64,000 nt of DNA from Afipia sp. (GCA_017308495.1 JAFKES010000070.1:1-64000); one strand, 5' to 3'; numbered from the stretch's first letter, positions 53,206 to 62,437 are shown. The notes: generated by a model not told the origin, from the sequence alone. Made by a program: numbers and translations.

Positions 53206-53697
53206 ATGGCAGACGACGATCAGGGCGAACAGGGCACCGAGGCGGCAGCTCCCAAGAGCAGGCGCAAGCTCGTCATCATCGGCGCCGCCGCGGCCGTGGT
53301 GCTGGCGCTCGCCGGCGGCGGCTGGTTCTTCTTCCTGTCCGGGGGACATGACGGCGACAAGCACGCCGCGGCCGCGCCGCCGCCGAAGCCGCCGGTGTTC
53401 GTCGACGTGCCCGAGGTGCTTGTCAATCTCGCCAACGCGCCGGGCGAGCGCATTCAGTATCTCAAGGTCAAGGTCGTGCTCGAAGTGAAGGATCAGCCCC
53501 AGGTGGCGCAGATCCAGCCCAGCATGCCGCGCGTCACCGACATGTTCCAGACCTACATGCGGGAGTTGCGCCCCACCGACCTCAACGGCTCGGTCGGCCT
53601 GTTCCGCCTCAAGGAGGAGCTGACGCGCCGCGTCAACGCCGCCATCGCGCCCGGCGAGATCAACGCCGTGCTGTTCAAGGAAATCGTCATTCAGTGA
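53206..53697 (+). CDS. fliL: Flagellar basal body-associated protein FliL
   Basis: FliL forms a ring around the stator and supports torque. 163 residues: a short acidic cytoplasmic start, one membrane helix (about 24-44, LVIIGAAAAVVLALAGGGWFF), a Pro-rich linker, and the periplasmic domain ending ALFKEIVIQ-like. ATG 53206 is preferred to GTG 53194 by similarity. First gene of fliL-fliM and the following overlapping genes. Confidence 0.9.
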   Translation: MADDDQGEQGTEAAAPKSRRKLVIIGAAAAVVLALAGGGWFFFLSGGHDGDKHAAAAPPPKPPVFVDVPEVLVNLANAPGERIQYLKVKVVLEVKDQPQVAQIQPSMPRVTDMFQTYMRELRPTDLNGSVGLFRLKEELTRRVNAAIAPGEINAVLFKEIVIQ

Positions 53698-53714
53698 CGG
53701 ACGGAAGCTGACGC

Positions 53715-54920
53715 ATGACCCCCGCCGATATCGATGTCGATCAGGACGCGCTGGCCGCCCAGTGGGAAGGCGCGCTCGATTCCGAGGACCCGACGGCGGC
53801 GGCCGCCGAGGCGGAGGCCAACGTTCTCTCCGAAAGCATGGCGGAGCAGTGGGCCGCCATGGTCGACGACGGCAGCCGCCAGCTCGAAGCCGGCAAGGGC
53901 GGCGGCGAGCGCGTGCTGTCGCAGGAAGAGATCGACAACCTGCTCGGCTTCAGCGACGGCGAGGTCAATCTCGACGACAATTCCGGCATCCGCGCCATCA
54001 TCGATTCCGCGATGGTGTCCTACGAGCGTCTGCCGATGCTCGAAATCGTGTTCGACCGCCTGGTGCGGCTGATGACCACGAGCCTGCGCAACTTCACCTC
54101 CGACAACGTCGAGGTCTCGCTCGACCGCATCACCTCGGTGCGGTTCGGCGACTATCTGAATTCGATCCCGCTGCCCTGCGTGCTGTCGGTGTTCAAGGCG
54201 GAGGAGTGGGAGAATTTCGGCCTGTTCACCGTCGATTCCAGCCTGATCTATTCGATCATCGACGTGCTGCTGGGCGGCCGCCGCGGCCAGGCCGCCATCC
54301 GCGTCGAGGGCCGGCCCTACACCACCATCGAGACCAATCTGGTGAAGCGGCTGGTGGAAGTGGTGCTGGCCGACGCCGAGCAGGCGTTCCGCCCGCTGTC
54401 GCCGGTGACCTTCACCATCGACCGGCTGGAGACCAATCCGCGCTTCGCCGCCATCAGCCGTCCGGCCAACGCCGCGATCCTGGTGCGGCTGCGCATCGAC
54501 ATGGAAGACCGCGGCGGCAATGTCGAACTGCTGCTGCCCTACGCCACCATCGAACCGATCCGCAACGTGCTGTTGCAGATGTTCATGGGCGAGAAGTTCG
54601 GCCGCGACCCGATCTGGGAAAGCCATCTCGCCACCGAGATCGCCAAGGCGGAAATCGCGGTCGATGCCGTGCTCTACGAGGCCGATATTCCGCTCAAGCA
54701 ACTGATGATGCTCCAGGTCGGCGACACCCTGCCGCTCAACGTGCGCCCCGACGCGCTGGTGACGGTGCGCTGTGGCGACGTCACCTTGAGCGAGGGGCGA
54801 ATGGGCCGGGTCGGCGACCGCGTCGCCATCCGCGTCACCAAGCCGCTGCGCAAGCCGCACACATCCTACGCCATGTTCGAGAAGGCCGACGAGCGAACCA
54901 AACTCATGGAGGCACAATGA
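53715..54920 (+). CDS. fliM: Flagellar motor switch protein FliM
   Basis: A C-ring component that binds phospho-CheY and sets rotation direction. 401 residues. The CheY-binding/EIDNLL peptide LSQEEID is at residues 68-74, after an acidic 67-residue extension; in E. coli it begins near residue 5. The middle CheC-like domain and the C-terminal SpoA domain (LKQLMMLQVGDTLPL, VTVRCGDVTLSEGRMG) are normal. The stop overlaps the next start by 4 bases (ATGA). Confidence 0.95.
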   Translation: MTPADIDVDQDALAAQWEGALDSEDPTAAAAEAEANVLSESMAEQWAAMVDDGSRQLEAGKGGGERVLSQEEIDNLLGFSDGEVNLDDNSGIRAIIDSAMVSYERLPMLEIVFDRLVRLMTTSLRNFTSDNVEVSLDRITSVRFGDYLNSIPLPCVLSVFKAEEWENFGLFTVDSSLIYSIIDVLLGGRRGQAAIRVEGRPYTTIETNLVKRLVEVVLADAEQAFRPLSPVTFTIDRLETNPRFAAISRPANAAILVRLRIDMEDRGGNVELLLPYATIEPIRNVLLQMFMGEKFGRDPIWESHLATEIAKAEIAVDAVLYEADIPLKQLMMLQVGDTLPLNVRPDALVTVRCGDVTLSEGRMGRVGDRVAIRVTKPLRKPHTSYAMFEKADERTKLMEAQ

Positions 54921-55408
54921 GCCACGCATTTGGACTTACGATCGAGAGTTTGGTTGCCGTTCTTCTGGTCGTCACGATCGTGTACTGCACGCTGCTGAAC
55001 CGCCGCCTGAAGCGGCTCAAGGCCGACGAGCAATCGATGCGGGCGATGATCGGCGAACTGATCACCGCCACCGAAATCGCCGAGCGCGCCATCGGCAGCC
55101 TGAAGCTCACCGTGCGCGAGTGCGACGAAGGCCTCGGCGCCCAGCTTCAGTCCGGAGCGGCGCTGTCGGCGAAGCTGTCGAAGCAGGTCGCGAGCGGCGA
55201 AGAGGTGGTGAACCGTCTGGCGCAGATCGCGCTGGCGGCGCGGCCGTCCCGCGCCGAGGCCATGGATGAGGATGCGGAAGCCGAGCTCGATGAGATCGAA
55301 ACGCCGGCACCGGTCGTCTCCAGGGCGCGTTCGGCCAACGCCAAGGCGCTGCTCGCCGCCGCGCAGGCGTTCTCCGAGCGTCAGCGGGTCAGCGGTCTCG
55401 CCGCATGA
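54917..55408 (+). CDS. Membrane-anchored coiled-coil protein downstream of fliM (DUF6468-like)
   Basis: 163 residues. An N-terminal membrane helix (about 6-28, LTIESLVAVLLVVTIVYCTLL) is followed by basic RRLKRLKADEQSM and a helical coiled-coil region (about 35-110), then an acidic linker and an Ala-rich helix. I recall related Hyphomicrobiales proteins being labelled DUF6468, next to fliM; this is unverified. GGAGG precedes the ATG, which overlaps the fliM stop. It also overlaps the next gene by 4 bases, so FliM, this protein and the MotE-like protein are translationally coupled. Confidence 0.75.
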   Translation: MSHAFGLTIESLVAVLLVVTIVYCTLLNRRLKRLKADEQSMRAMIGELITATEIAERAIGSLKLTVRECDEGLGAQLQSGAALSAKLSKQVASGEEVVNRLAQIALAARPSRAEAMDEDAEAELDEIETPAPVVSRARSANAKALLAAAQAFSERQRVSGLAA

Positions 55409-56181
55409 CGAATCTGCTCCGCGATATCCGGATCATCCCGACGCTGCTGATCGCGATCGTCTGTCTGGTCGTGCTCAAGGTGTCGGGTCTTGTGCTGGAG
55501 GGCGGATACATCCTCAACCGCGACGCGCCGCCGGCCCCGAAATCGTGGGCGCAGGAGAATCTCGGCTATCCGGCGCCCGGCCGGGCGTCGGAGCCGGCCG
55601 ACATCACCGGCTCGGTGTCCGCGAAGAAGGAAGAAGAAAAGAAGCCGGTGGTGGAGGCGCCCGAGGCGCGTCCGGTTGACGGCGAGCAGGTCTATCCCGA
55701 TCCCAAGCGTCCGATTTCGACTTCCGAGCGCGCGCTGCTCGAACGCCTGCAGGCGCGGCGGCAGGAGATCGAGGCTCGCGCCCGCGAGGTCGATATCCGC
55801 GAGAACCTGATGAAGGCCGCCGAGAAGCGGATCGCAAGCCGCATCGAGGAACTGAAGGCGACCGAAGCCCGTATCTCCGTCGCCAACCATCAGAAGGACG
55901 AGGCCGAGGCGGCCCGCTTCAAGGGGCTGGTGACGACCTACGAGGCGATGAAGCCGAAGGACGCCGCCAAGGTGTTCGACCGGCTGGAATTGCCGGTGCT
56001 GTTCGAGATCGCCTCGCAGATCGCGCCGCGCAAGATGTCCGACATCATGGGGCAGATGACGCCGGAAGCGGCCGAGCGGCTGACCGTTGAGATGGCGCGC
56101 CGCGCCAGCGGCGACAAGGCGGGAGCAACCGGCGACCTGCCGAAGATCGAGGGCCGGCCGACGCCGCAGGCGCGTCCGTGA
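55405..56181 (+). CDS. MotE-like protein (MgtE_N domain)
   Basis: 258 residues. One N-terminal membrane helix (about 8-30), a Pro/Glu-rich linker, a long coiled coil (about 105-165), then an MgtE_N-like helical domain (YEAMKPKDAAKVFDRLELPVLFEIASQIAPRKMSDIMGQM). This layout matches MotE, the periplasmic chaperone that folds the motor protein MotC in Sinorhizobium. No motC is visible in this window, though the large AMIN/TPR gene follows directly and could be a client. Confidence 0.78.
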   Translation: MTNLLRDIRIIPTLLIAIVCLVVLKVSGLVLEGGYILNRDAPPAPKSWAQENLGYPAPGRASEPADITGSVSAKKEEEKKPVVEAPEARPVDGEQVYPDPKRPISTSERALLERLQARRQEIEARAREVDIRENLMKAAEKRIASRIEELKATEARISVANHQKDEAEAARFKGLVTTYEAMKPKDAAKVFDRLELPVLFEIASQIAPRKMSDIMGQMTPEAAERLTVEMARRASGDKAGATGDLPKIEGRPTPQARP

Positions 56182-56190
56182 CGGTCGTGT

Positions 56191-56205
56191 TTAACAAGAG
56201 CTTAA
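56191..56205. promoter_or_regulatory. CtrA-like box before the AMIN/TPR gene
   Basis: A perfect TTAA-N7-TTAA lies 10-24 bases after the motE-like stop and about 100 bases before the ATG at 56305. It suggests the TPR gene has its own cell-cycle promoter. Confidence 0.5.
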
Positions 56206-56304
56206 TCGGGGACTTCTAGAATAGAAGCCGCACCCGGGTGGCGGCCGATCCGGAACGAACCGAGTGAAGTGTCGCTGGCGCGTTGCAAGAGAGAAGATCT
56301 GGGA

Positions 56305-59300
56305 ATGTCCTGTACGGCCGCCCGTACCGACAAGACCGCCCGAGCATGCCGGGCGAGGGTTTCGTCCGTTGCGGGCGCGATCGGTCGTGCGCTGCGCGTG
56401 GCTTTCGTCGCCGCCTGTCTCGCGGTGGTCTCCGTGCCGTCTCATGCGCAGGCGGTGCGCGGCGAGGCGCGGCTGTCGGCGCAGCCCGGCTACGCGAGGC
56501 TGGTGCTGCGATTCCAGAATGAAGTCCCCACTGACATCGACGTCGCCGGCTCCATCCTGGTGATCCGCTTCAAGCGTCCGGTGGACATGCCGGTCGATCA
56601 ACTGGCCGACGCCGTGCCCTCCTATGTCGGCTCGGTGCGGCGCGATCCGGACGGCATGGCGTTGCGGCTGGCGTTGATGCAGAAGGTCCGCGTCAACACC
56701 ATGACCGCGGGCGAGCGCGTTTTCATCGACCTGCTGCCCGAGACGTGGAGCGGCCTGCCGCCGCCGCTGCCGGCCGAGGTGGTGAAGGAATTGTCGGAGC
56801 GGGCGCTGGCGGCGGAGCGCGCGCTGCGGCAACAGAAGCAGGCGGACGAATCCAGCAAGCGGCCGCCGGTGCGCGTGCGTGCCTCGGTGCAGCCGACCTT
56901 CGTGCGCCTGGTGTTCGACATGCCGCCCGGCGTCAACGTGTCGTCGGCGCTCAGCGACAATCGGTTTGTCCTGTCGTTCACCGCGCCGCTGACGTTCGAT
57001 CTCGCCGACGTCAAGATCGCGATGCCCGCCAACGTCCGTACGGTCGATCAGACAATCGAAGGCGATACGTCGCGCGTCGATATCGTGCTGGTCGGCGAGA
57101 CCGACGTGCGCGCCTTTCGCGAGGACAAGACCTACGTGGTCGATATCGGCTTCGAGCAGGCGCAGAAGCCGCAGGCCGCCGTTAAGCAGCCGCCGCAGGC
57201 TGACAAGCAAGCGAATAAAGAGAAGTCCGCGCCGCGTGAAGCCGCCGCCAGCGTGCCGCCGATCGCGGAGCAGATCGCGCGCGAGGCAGCACAGCCCGAG
57301 GTGGCGCCGCTGGTGAAAGCGCCGGAGACGAAGGCCGCGCCCGAAGCCGCGAAGGCTGATGCTGTGCCGCCGCCGTCCGCGCCCGCCATCGTCCCGCCGC
57401 CGCCGCAGACAGCCGCCGCTCCGGTATCGGCGATGACTGGCAGCGCGCCGCTGACGCCGGAGGTCAAGCGCTCCAGCGAGGACGTGCGCATGACCTTCGC
57501 GTTCGACGGCCCGACGCCGGCGGCGGCGTTCCGCCGCTCCGACTCGATCTGGCTGGTGTTCGATACCGACCGGGCCATCGATGCCGCCGCCATCCGCCGC
57601 GATGGCTCCTTCATCGTCGCCGACGCGGTGGCGCTCGATCTTCCCCATGGCCGGGCGCTGCGGATCCGGCTGCACCGCCCGCAGCTCGCGACGCTGGCCG
57701 CTCACGACTCGGCGTGGACCCTGATCCTCGCCGACAAGGGGGCGTTGCCGCCGCAGCCGCTCACCGCCATGCGCAACATGGCGGAGCCTGGCCGCGGCAG
57801 CGTCAGCATCGCGCTCACGAGCCCCGGGCAGGTCCATCGCATCCGCGATCCGGATGCCGGCGACGCCCTGCTGGTGATGACCGCGGGCGCGCCGGCGCGC
57901 GGCTTCATGCGGCGTCAGGATTTCGTGGAGTTCTCGCTGCTGGAATCGATCCAGGGCGTGGTTATCCAGCAGGCTGCCGACGATCTCACCTCCACCGTCC
58001 TGTCGGATGCGCTGACGCTGAGCCGCCCCGGCGGGCTCACGCTGTCCACGGCGATCGTCACGCCGGAGCGCGCGGCGGCGACGATGCGCCCGGTGTTGGA
58101 CGCCGCCGAATGGCGCGATTTGCAGGCCGGCGATTTCATGGCCACCCGCAACCGGCTGATGACCGCCGCGGCGCAGGCCAAGGGCCCGGCGCGGGCGACG
58201 GCGCATGCGGACATGGCGCGGTTCTATCTGGCGCGCGGGCTGTATCCGGAGGCCAAGGGCATCCTCGATGTGCTGCTGTCCGAGATGAAGGCAGGCGAGG
58301 AGGACCCGGCCGCGCTGACGCTTCATGCCGTGGCCAGCGCGCTCGCCGGCCGCCCGGAGATCGCGCTCACGGATCTGGCCAATCCGGCCGTCGCGGCGAA
58401 TGTCGATTCTCAATTGTGGAAGGCGATGGCGCTGGTGCGGCAGGAGAAGTGGGTCGAGGCGCGCGAGAAGTTCAAGAACGCCGAACTGGTCGTCACCGCG
58501 CTGCCGCTCGATCTGCAGCGGGCGATCCTCGCCGATGCCTTCCGTGCTGCGCTCGAGGTGAAGGACTATCCGGGCGCGACCGCGCGCGACAACGATCTCG
58601 CGGTGATCGGCCTGTCGCCCGAACAGGCCGGGTCGGTGGCGCTGATGCGCGGGCGGCTCGCCGAGGCGCTCGGACGCGAGCAGGACGCGCTGACCGAATT
58701 CCAGCGGGCCATGACGTCGCCGGATCGTCCCGCTGCCGTCGAAGCCCAGCTTCGCGCCATCGCGCTGCGCCAGCAACGCGGCGAGATCGCCGACGACGAT
58801 GCGCTGCGCGAGCTCGAAACGCTGGCGGTGACGTGGCGCGGCGACGCCATCGAGGTGCGCACCCTCGACCTGCTGATGACGCTCTACATCGCCAAGGGGC
58901 GCTACGCGGAGGCGTTTGCCGCCGAGCAGATGGCGACGCGCCTGCGGCCGAATTCTCCCGCCGCCCGCCGGATGCAGACGGCGGCCGCGGCGCTGTTCGC
59001 GCAGCTGTACAATGGCGACAAGGCCGACGAACTGCCGCCGGTGGAGGCGCTGGCGACGTTCTACGAATACCGCGATCTCACGCCGATCGGGCGGCGCGGC
59101 GACGAGATGATCCGTCGGCTGGCGGACCGGCTGGTGGCCATCGACCTGCTCGATCAGGCCAGCGAACTTCTGCAATATCAGATCGACCATCGCCTCGAAG
59201 GCGCGGCGCGGGCGCAGGTCGCTTCGCGGCTGGCGACGATCTATCTGATGAACCGCAAGCCCGACCGGGCCATTGCCGCGCTGCGCTCCACCCGCATCGG

Positions 59301-59877
59301 CGATCTGGCCGGCGAACTGCGCCAGCAGCGGCTGTTGCTGGAGGCGCGGGCGCAGAGCGACATCGGTCGCCACGACCTCGCGCTCGACATCATTTCCAAC
59401 CTCGTCGGCCGCGAGACGATCCGGCTGCGCTCGGACATCTACTGGGCGGCGCGGCGCTGGCGCGAATCGGCCGAGCAGATCGAACTGCTCTATGGCGAGC
59501 GCTGGCGCGACTTCCGCCCGCTCACCGATCCCGAGAAAGGCGACATCATCCGCGCCGCGATCGGTTACGCGCTGGCGGAGGACGCCATCGGGCTCGCGCG
59601 CTTCCGCGAGAAGTACAGCCCCAAGATGGAAGGCGGCGACCGCACCGCGTTCGATCTCGCCAGCAAGCCGGCGTCGGCGGACAGCGCGGACTTCGCGCGC
59701 ATCGCCAAGATGGCGGCGGGCATCGATACGCTGGACGGTTTCCTGCGCGAGATGAAGGCGCGCTATCCGGACGCCATCGCCCGCGCCAAGCTGCCGCCGG
59801 ACATCAAGGCCGATCCCGCGCCGACCGGATCGCTGCCCGAGATCAAGGGGCTGAGGCCGGCGCGCGCGGCGCGCTGA
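56305..59877 (+). CDS. Large exported AMIN-like/TPR repeat protein of the flagellar island
   Basis: About 1190 residues. A signal peptide (about 25-50, ending SHAQA) is followed by three similar strand-rich segments of AMIN type (about 55-150, 170-265 and 390-500; for example YARLVLRFQNEVPTDIDVAG and VRLVFDMPPGVNVSSAL), separated by a Pro/Ala/Lys-rich linker (about 268-385). The C-terminal half (about 590-1130) is a helical solenoid with TPR character. AMIN domains usually bind peptidoglycan or localise envelope machines. I know of no characterised protein with this layout. GTG 56269 is an alternative start. It is convergent with fliP, with a 1-base gap. Confidence 0.75.
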   Translation: MSCTAARTDKTARACRARVSSVAGAIGRALRVAFVAACLAVVSVPSHAQAVRGEARLSAQPGYARLVLRFQNEVPTDIDVAGSILVIRFKRPVDMPVDQLADAVPSYVGSVRRDPDGMALRLALMQKVRVNTMTAGERVFIDLLPETWSGLPPPLPAEVVKELSERALAAERALRQQKQADESSKRPPVRVRASVQPTFVRLVFDMPPGVNVSSALSDNRFVLSFTAPLTFDLADVKIAMPANVRTVDQTIEGDTSRVDIVLVGETDVRAFREDKTYVVDIGFEQAQKPQAAVKQPPQADKQANKEKSAPREAAASVPPIAEQIAREAAQPEVAPLVKAPETKAAPEAAKADAVPPPSAPAIVPPPPQTAAAPVSAMTGSAPLTPEVKRSSEDVRMTFAFDGPTPAAAFRRSDSIWLVFDTDRAIDAAAIRRDGSFIVADAVALDLPHGRALRIRLHRPQLATLAAHDSAWTLILADKGALPPQPLTAMRNMAEPGRGSVSIALTSPGQVHRIRDPDAGDALLVMTAGAPARGFMRRQDFVEFSLLESIQGVVIQQAADDLTSTVLSDALTLSRPGGLTLSTAIVTPERAAATMRPVLDAAEWRDLQAGDFMATRNRLMTAAAQAKGPARATAHADMARFYLARGLYPEAKGILDVLLSEMKAGEEDPAALTLHAVASALAGRPEIALTDLANPAVAANVDSQLWKAMALVRQEKWVEAREKFKNAELVVTALPLDLQRAILADAFRAALEVKDYPGATARDNDLAVIGLSPEQAGSVALMRGRLAEALGREQDALTEFQRAMTSPDRPAAVEAQLRAIALRQQRGEIADDDALRELETLAVTWRGDAIEVRTLDLLMTLYIAKGRYAEAFAAEQMATRLRPNSPAARRMQTAAAALFAQLYNGDKADELPPVEALATFYEYRDLTPIGRRGDEMIRRLADRLVAIDLLDQASELLQYQIDHRLEGAARAQVASRLATIYLMNRKPDRAIAALRSTRIGDLAGELRQQRLLLEARAQSDIGRHDLALDIISNLVGRETIRLRSDIYWAARRWRESAEQIELLYGERWRDFRPLTDPEKGDIIRAAIGYALAEDAIGLARFREKYSPKMEGGDRTAFDLASKPASADSADFARIAKMAAGIDTLDGFLREMKARYPDAIARAKLPPDIKADPAPTGSLPEIKGLRPARAAR

Positions 59878-59878
59878 G

Positions 59879-60637
59879 CTACCCGCCGTAGCTCTGCACC
59901 AGGCTGCCGGCCACCAGCGACCAGCCGTCCACCAGCACGAAGAAGATCAGCTTGAACGGCAGCGACACCACCACAGGGGGCAGCATCATCATGCCCATGG
60001 ACATCAGTACCGATGCCACCACGAGGTCGATGATCAGGAACGGCAGGAACAGCAGGAAGCCGATCTCGAACGCCCGCTTCAGTTCGGAGATCATGAAGGC
60101 CGGCACCAGGATGCGCAGCGACATCGCCTCCGGCGTGGCCGGCGGCGGCTCGCCCGACAGGTCCATGAACAGCTTGAGGTCCTTCTCGCGCACGTTCTTC
60201 TGCATGAAGGCGCGCAGCGGCACCACGGCGCGCTCCATGGCCTGCTCGACCGTGATCTGGTTGGCGACCAGCGGCTTCACGCCGTCGTCGTAAGCCTTTT
60301 GCAGCACCGGCCCCATCACGAAGCCGGTGAGGAACAGCGCCAGCGCGATGATCACCGAGTTGGGCGGCGCGGTCGCGGTGCCGAGCGCGGTGCGCAGCAG
60401 TGACAGCACCACCACGATGCGCGTGAACGACGTCATCATGATCAGCACCGACGGTGCGACCGACAGCACCGTCAGCAGCGCAATCAGCTGAATCGCGCGC
60501 TCGGTCACGCCGCCGTTGCCGGAGCCGCCGAGGTTGATGCTGATATCCTGCGCGGCCGCCGGGTCGATCAGGACACCGGCGGCGGCGACAAGGCTGAGAA
60601 GGAATAAAACTCTACGCGGCGGTCGGGCTGCGCTCAC
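59879..60637 (-). CDS. fliP: Flagellar type III export gate protein FliP
   Basis: The core of the FliPQR export channel in the inner membrane. 252 residues: a cleavable signal (ends AAAQD near residue 30), then four helices with the family motifs SFTRIVVVLSLLRTALGT, PPNSVIIALALFLTGFVMGP and MISELKRAFEIGFLLFLPFLIID. It begins with GTG 60637, overlapping the fliO stop by 4 bases (GTGA). Confidence 0.97.
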   Translation of the reverse strand: MSAARPPRRVLFLLSLVAAAGVLIDPAAAQDISINLGGSGNGGVTERAIQLIALLTVLSVAPSVLIMMTSFTRIVVVLSLLRTALGTATAPPNSVIIALALFLTGFVMGPVLQKAYDDGVKPLVANQITVEQAMERAVVPLRAFMQKNVREKDLKLFMDLSGEPPPATPEAMSLRILVPAFMISELKRAFEIGFLLFLPFLIIDLVVASVLMSMGMMMLPPVVVSLPFKLIFFVLVDGWSLVAGSLVQSYGG

Positions 60638-61668
60638 GCTGGCGGCTTGGGGCGGCCGAGCAGGCTCGCCATCTCGTCTTCCAGGCTCTCGAACGCGGTG
60701 GCGTCCGACGACGGCGGCGCCGAGGCCGGACTAGCGGCACGGGGCGCAGGCTCGGCGCGGCGCTGAGCAGCGCTGTGGGTCGGGTCGAGGGCAGGGGAGG
60801 ACGGTCGTGGTTCCGGCGACGGGCTGCGCAGGTCGGTGCCGGGATGGCGCAGGGCCTGTTCCAGCCGCTTGGCCATGTCGGCCAGGTTCTGATCCGCCGA
60901 GGACAGCGGCGCGTCAGTGGCGCGCGGCGTGTCGGCGGGGCGCGGCGCGGCAGGGGCCGGCCGGGGCGGCAGCGGAGGCAAGGGAGGTGCCTTGGGCGCG
61001 ACATCGCTCGGGCGCGGCATGCGCGGCTCGTTGCGTTCGCTGCGCGGCAGGACGCGGGCCGGGGCATCCGGCCGCAACGGCGGCTCCGAGCGCAGCGGCG
61101 GTTCGGGCCGCAACATCGGCTCCGGCGCGAAGTTCGCTATCGGGTCCGCGGCGTGACGGTCCGCGGCGTGACGGTCCGAACCGTGGCGGTCCGCCAGCGG
61201 CGGCGCGGCGCGGCGCGGTTCGTCCGGGAATGTACTGCGAGGAGCGGGACGCGGCGGCAGCTCCGGCACCGGGGGCTCGCGATGATCGAGCGGCTCGGCG
61301 GGGGCCAGCTCGGTCTCCGGCCAGACGTCCGGCGACAGCCGCGCCGGCGTCGGCAGTTCGGTGCCGACAGGGCCGCGCTGCGGCGCCTGATCGCGCTGCG
61401 AGGTGCTGCGGACGATATTGGGCTCGACCACCACGTCGGTCGGTCCGCCGATCATCAGCAGGTGTTCGACATTGTCGCGCCGGACCAGCACCAGCTTGCG
61501 GCGGCCATCCACCGCCGCCGCATCGATGACGGCGAGGCGAGGCATCCGGCCCCGGCTGGCATTGGAGCCGATGCCGCCGCTGCCGAAGCGGCGGACCAGC
61601 CAGGCCGCGGCTCCGATCAGCACGAGCACGAAGATGAAGGCGATGATAATCCAGAGCGTTTGCGGCAT
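60634..61668 (-). CDS. fliO: FliO-like flagellar export protein with long proline-rich tail
   Basis: FliO helps assemble the FliP ring. 344 residues. One membrane helix (about 4-25) and the FliO cytoplasmic domain (RLAVIDAAAVDGRRKLVLV, VEHLLMIGG; about 42-85) are followed by about 250 residues of disordered Pro/Arg/Ala sequence with short repeats (RHAADRHAADP, RPEPPLRSEPPLRPD). Typical FliO is 100-150 residues, so the tail is unusual. A short helix ends the protein (LEDEMASLLGRPK). GGGG lies 6 bases before ATG 61668. It is coupled to fliP. Confidence 0.85.
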   Translation of the reverse strand: MPQTLWIIIAFIFVLVLIGAAAWLVRRFGSGGIGSNASRGRMPRLAVIDAAAVDGRRKLVLVRRDNVEHLLMIGGPTDVVVEPNIVRSTSQRDQAPQRGPVGTELPTPARLSPDVWPETELAPAEPLDHREPPVPELPPRPAPRSTFPDEPRRAAPPLADRHGSDRHAADRHAADPIANFAPEPMLRPEPPLRSEPPLRPDAPARVLPRSERNEPRMPRPSDVAPKAPPLPPLPPRPAPAAPRPADTPRATDAPLSSADQNLADMAKRLEQALRHPGTDLRSPSPEPRPSSPALDPTHSAAQRRAEPAPRAASPASAPPSSDATAFESLEDEMASLLGRPKPPA

Positions 61669-61995
61669 GTGGTGTCCCCGTCAAACAACGCTTTCTTCTA
61701 TGCCAGATTCGCCGGTCGCGTGGCCGCGAAACCGGCAGCCTGCAGCAAAACCGGCGTGAAGCGCGCTATTCGTTAAATCGTGCCGGCAACATCTGCCGCC
61801 CGGCTCATCCAGTATCCCATGAATCGCCCCGGCCCAACACCATATCTTGCGCCAGAACTTCAATGACTTGCCCGGTTATGGGGGAATTCGTGGCGAAAAT
61901 GGGCCCATGCCGCTTTTAACCGGTTGTTAACCATACACGCGGCAAATTCTGCCTACCTCGGGGCATCGCGCCGCGAGGCTGAGCGGAGCGATCCG
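61669..61995. promoter_or_regulatory. Divergent fliO/flgB control region with CtrA box
   Basis: 327 bases between fliO and flgB. A perfect TTAA-N7-TTAACC at 61916-61932 lies about 65 bases before flgB and matches the full CtrA consensus. Another half-site GTTAAA occurs at about 61772. I see no gene or repeat here. Confidence 0.65.
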
Positions 61996-62406
61996 ATGCC
62001 GATCACCGACCTCCCCATGCTGTCCGCGCTGCGCACCCGGATGCAGTGGCATCAGGAGCGCCAGCGCGTGCTGGCCGAGAACGTGTCCCATTCGGACACG
62101 CCGAACTACAAGCCGCGCGACCTCGTCGAGCCGAAATTTGACGCCTCCGGCCGCGGCCCGGTGGCGGGGGCGATGCCGTCGATGGCCATGGCGCGGACCA
62201 GCGCCGGACACATCCAGGCGGCCGGCGTCAGCGAAAGCTTCGGCACGGGCCACGGCGGCGGCTACGAGACCCGGCCGGCGGGCAACGCCGTCAACCTCGA
62301 GGACGAGATGATGAAGGTCGCGGCCAACCAGACCGACTATGCCGCGGTGACCGCGCTCTACACCCGCAGCCTCGGGCTGCTGAAGACCGCCATCGGCAAG
62401 CGCTGA
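61996..62406 (+). CDS. flgB: Flagellar proximal rod protein FlgB
   Basis: A proximal rod subunit, 136 residues. The N-terminal LPMLSALRTRMQWHQERQRVLAENVSHSDTPNYK and the C-terminal VNLEDEMMKVAANQTDYAAVTALY are family hallmarks. GGAG lies 7 bases before ATG 61996; the longer frame would run through the CtrA box. Starts the flgB-flgC-fliE-fliQ-fliR operon. Confidence 0.95.
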   Translation: MPITDLPMLSALRTRMQWHQERQRVLAENVSHSDTPNYKPRDLVEPKFDASGRGPVAGAMPSMAMARTSAGHIQAAGVSESFGTGHGGGYETRPAGNAVNLEDEMMKVAANQTDYAAVTALYTRSLGLLKTAIGKR

Positions 62407-62437
62407 CGCATGATTTCCTGACGGAAGGACGACGAGC

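Noticed and set aside
56191..59373. 1060-codon open frame antisense to the AMIN/TPR gene
   Set aside because: Arg/His-rich shadow produced by codon bias in GC-rich DNA. The plus-strand frame has a signal peptide and repeat structure.
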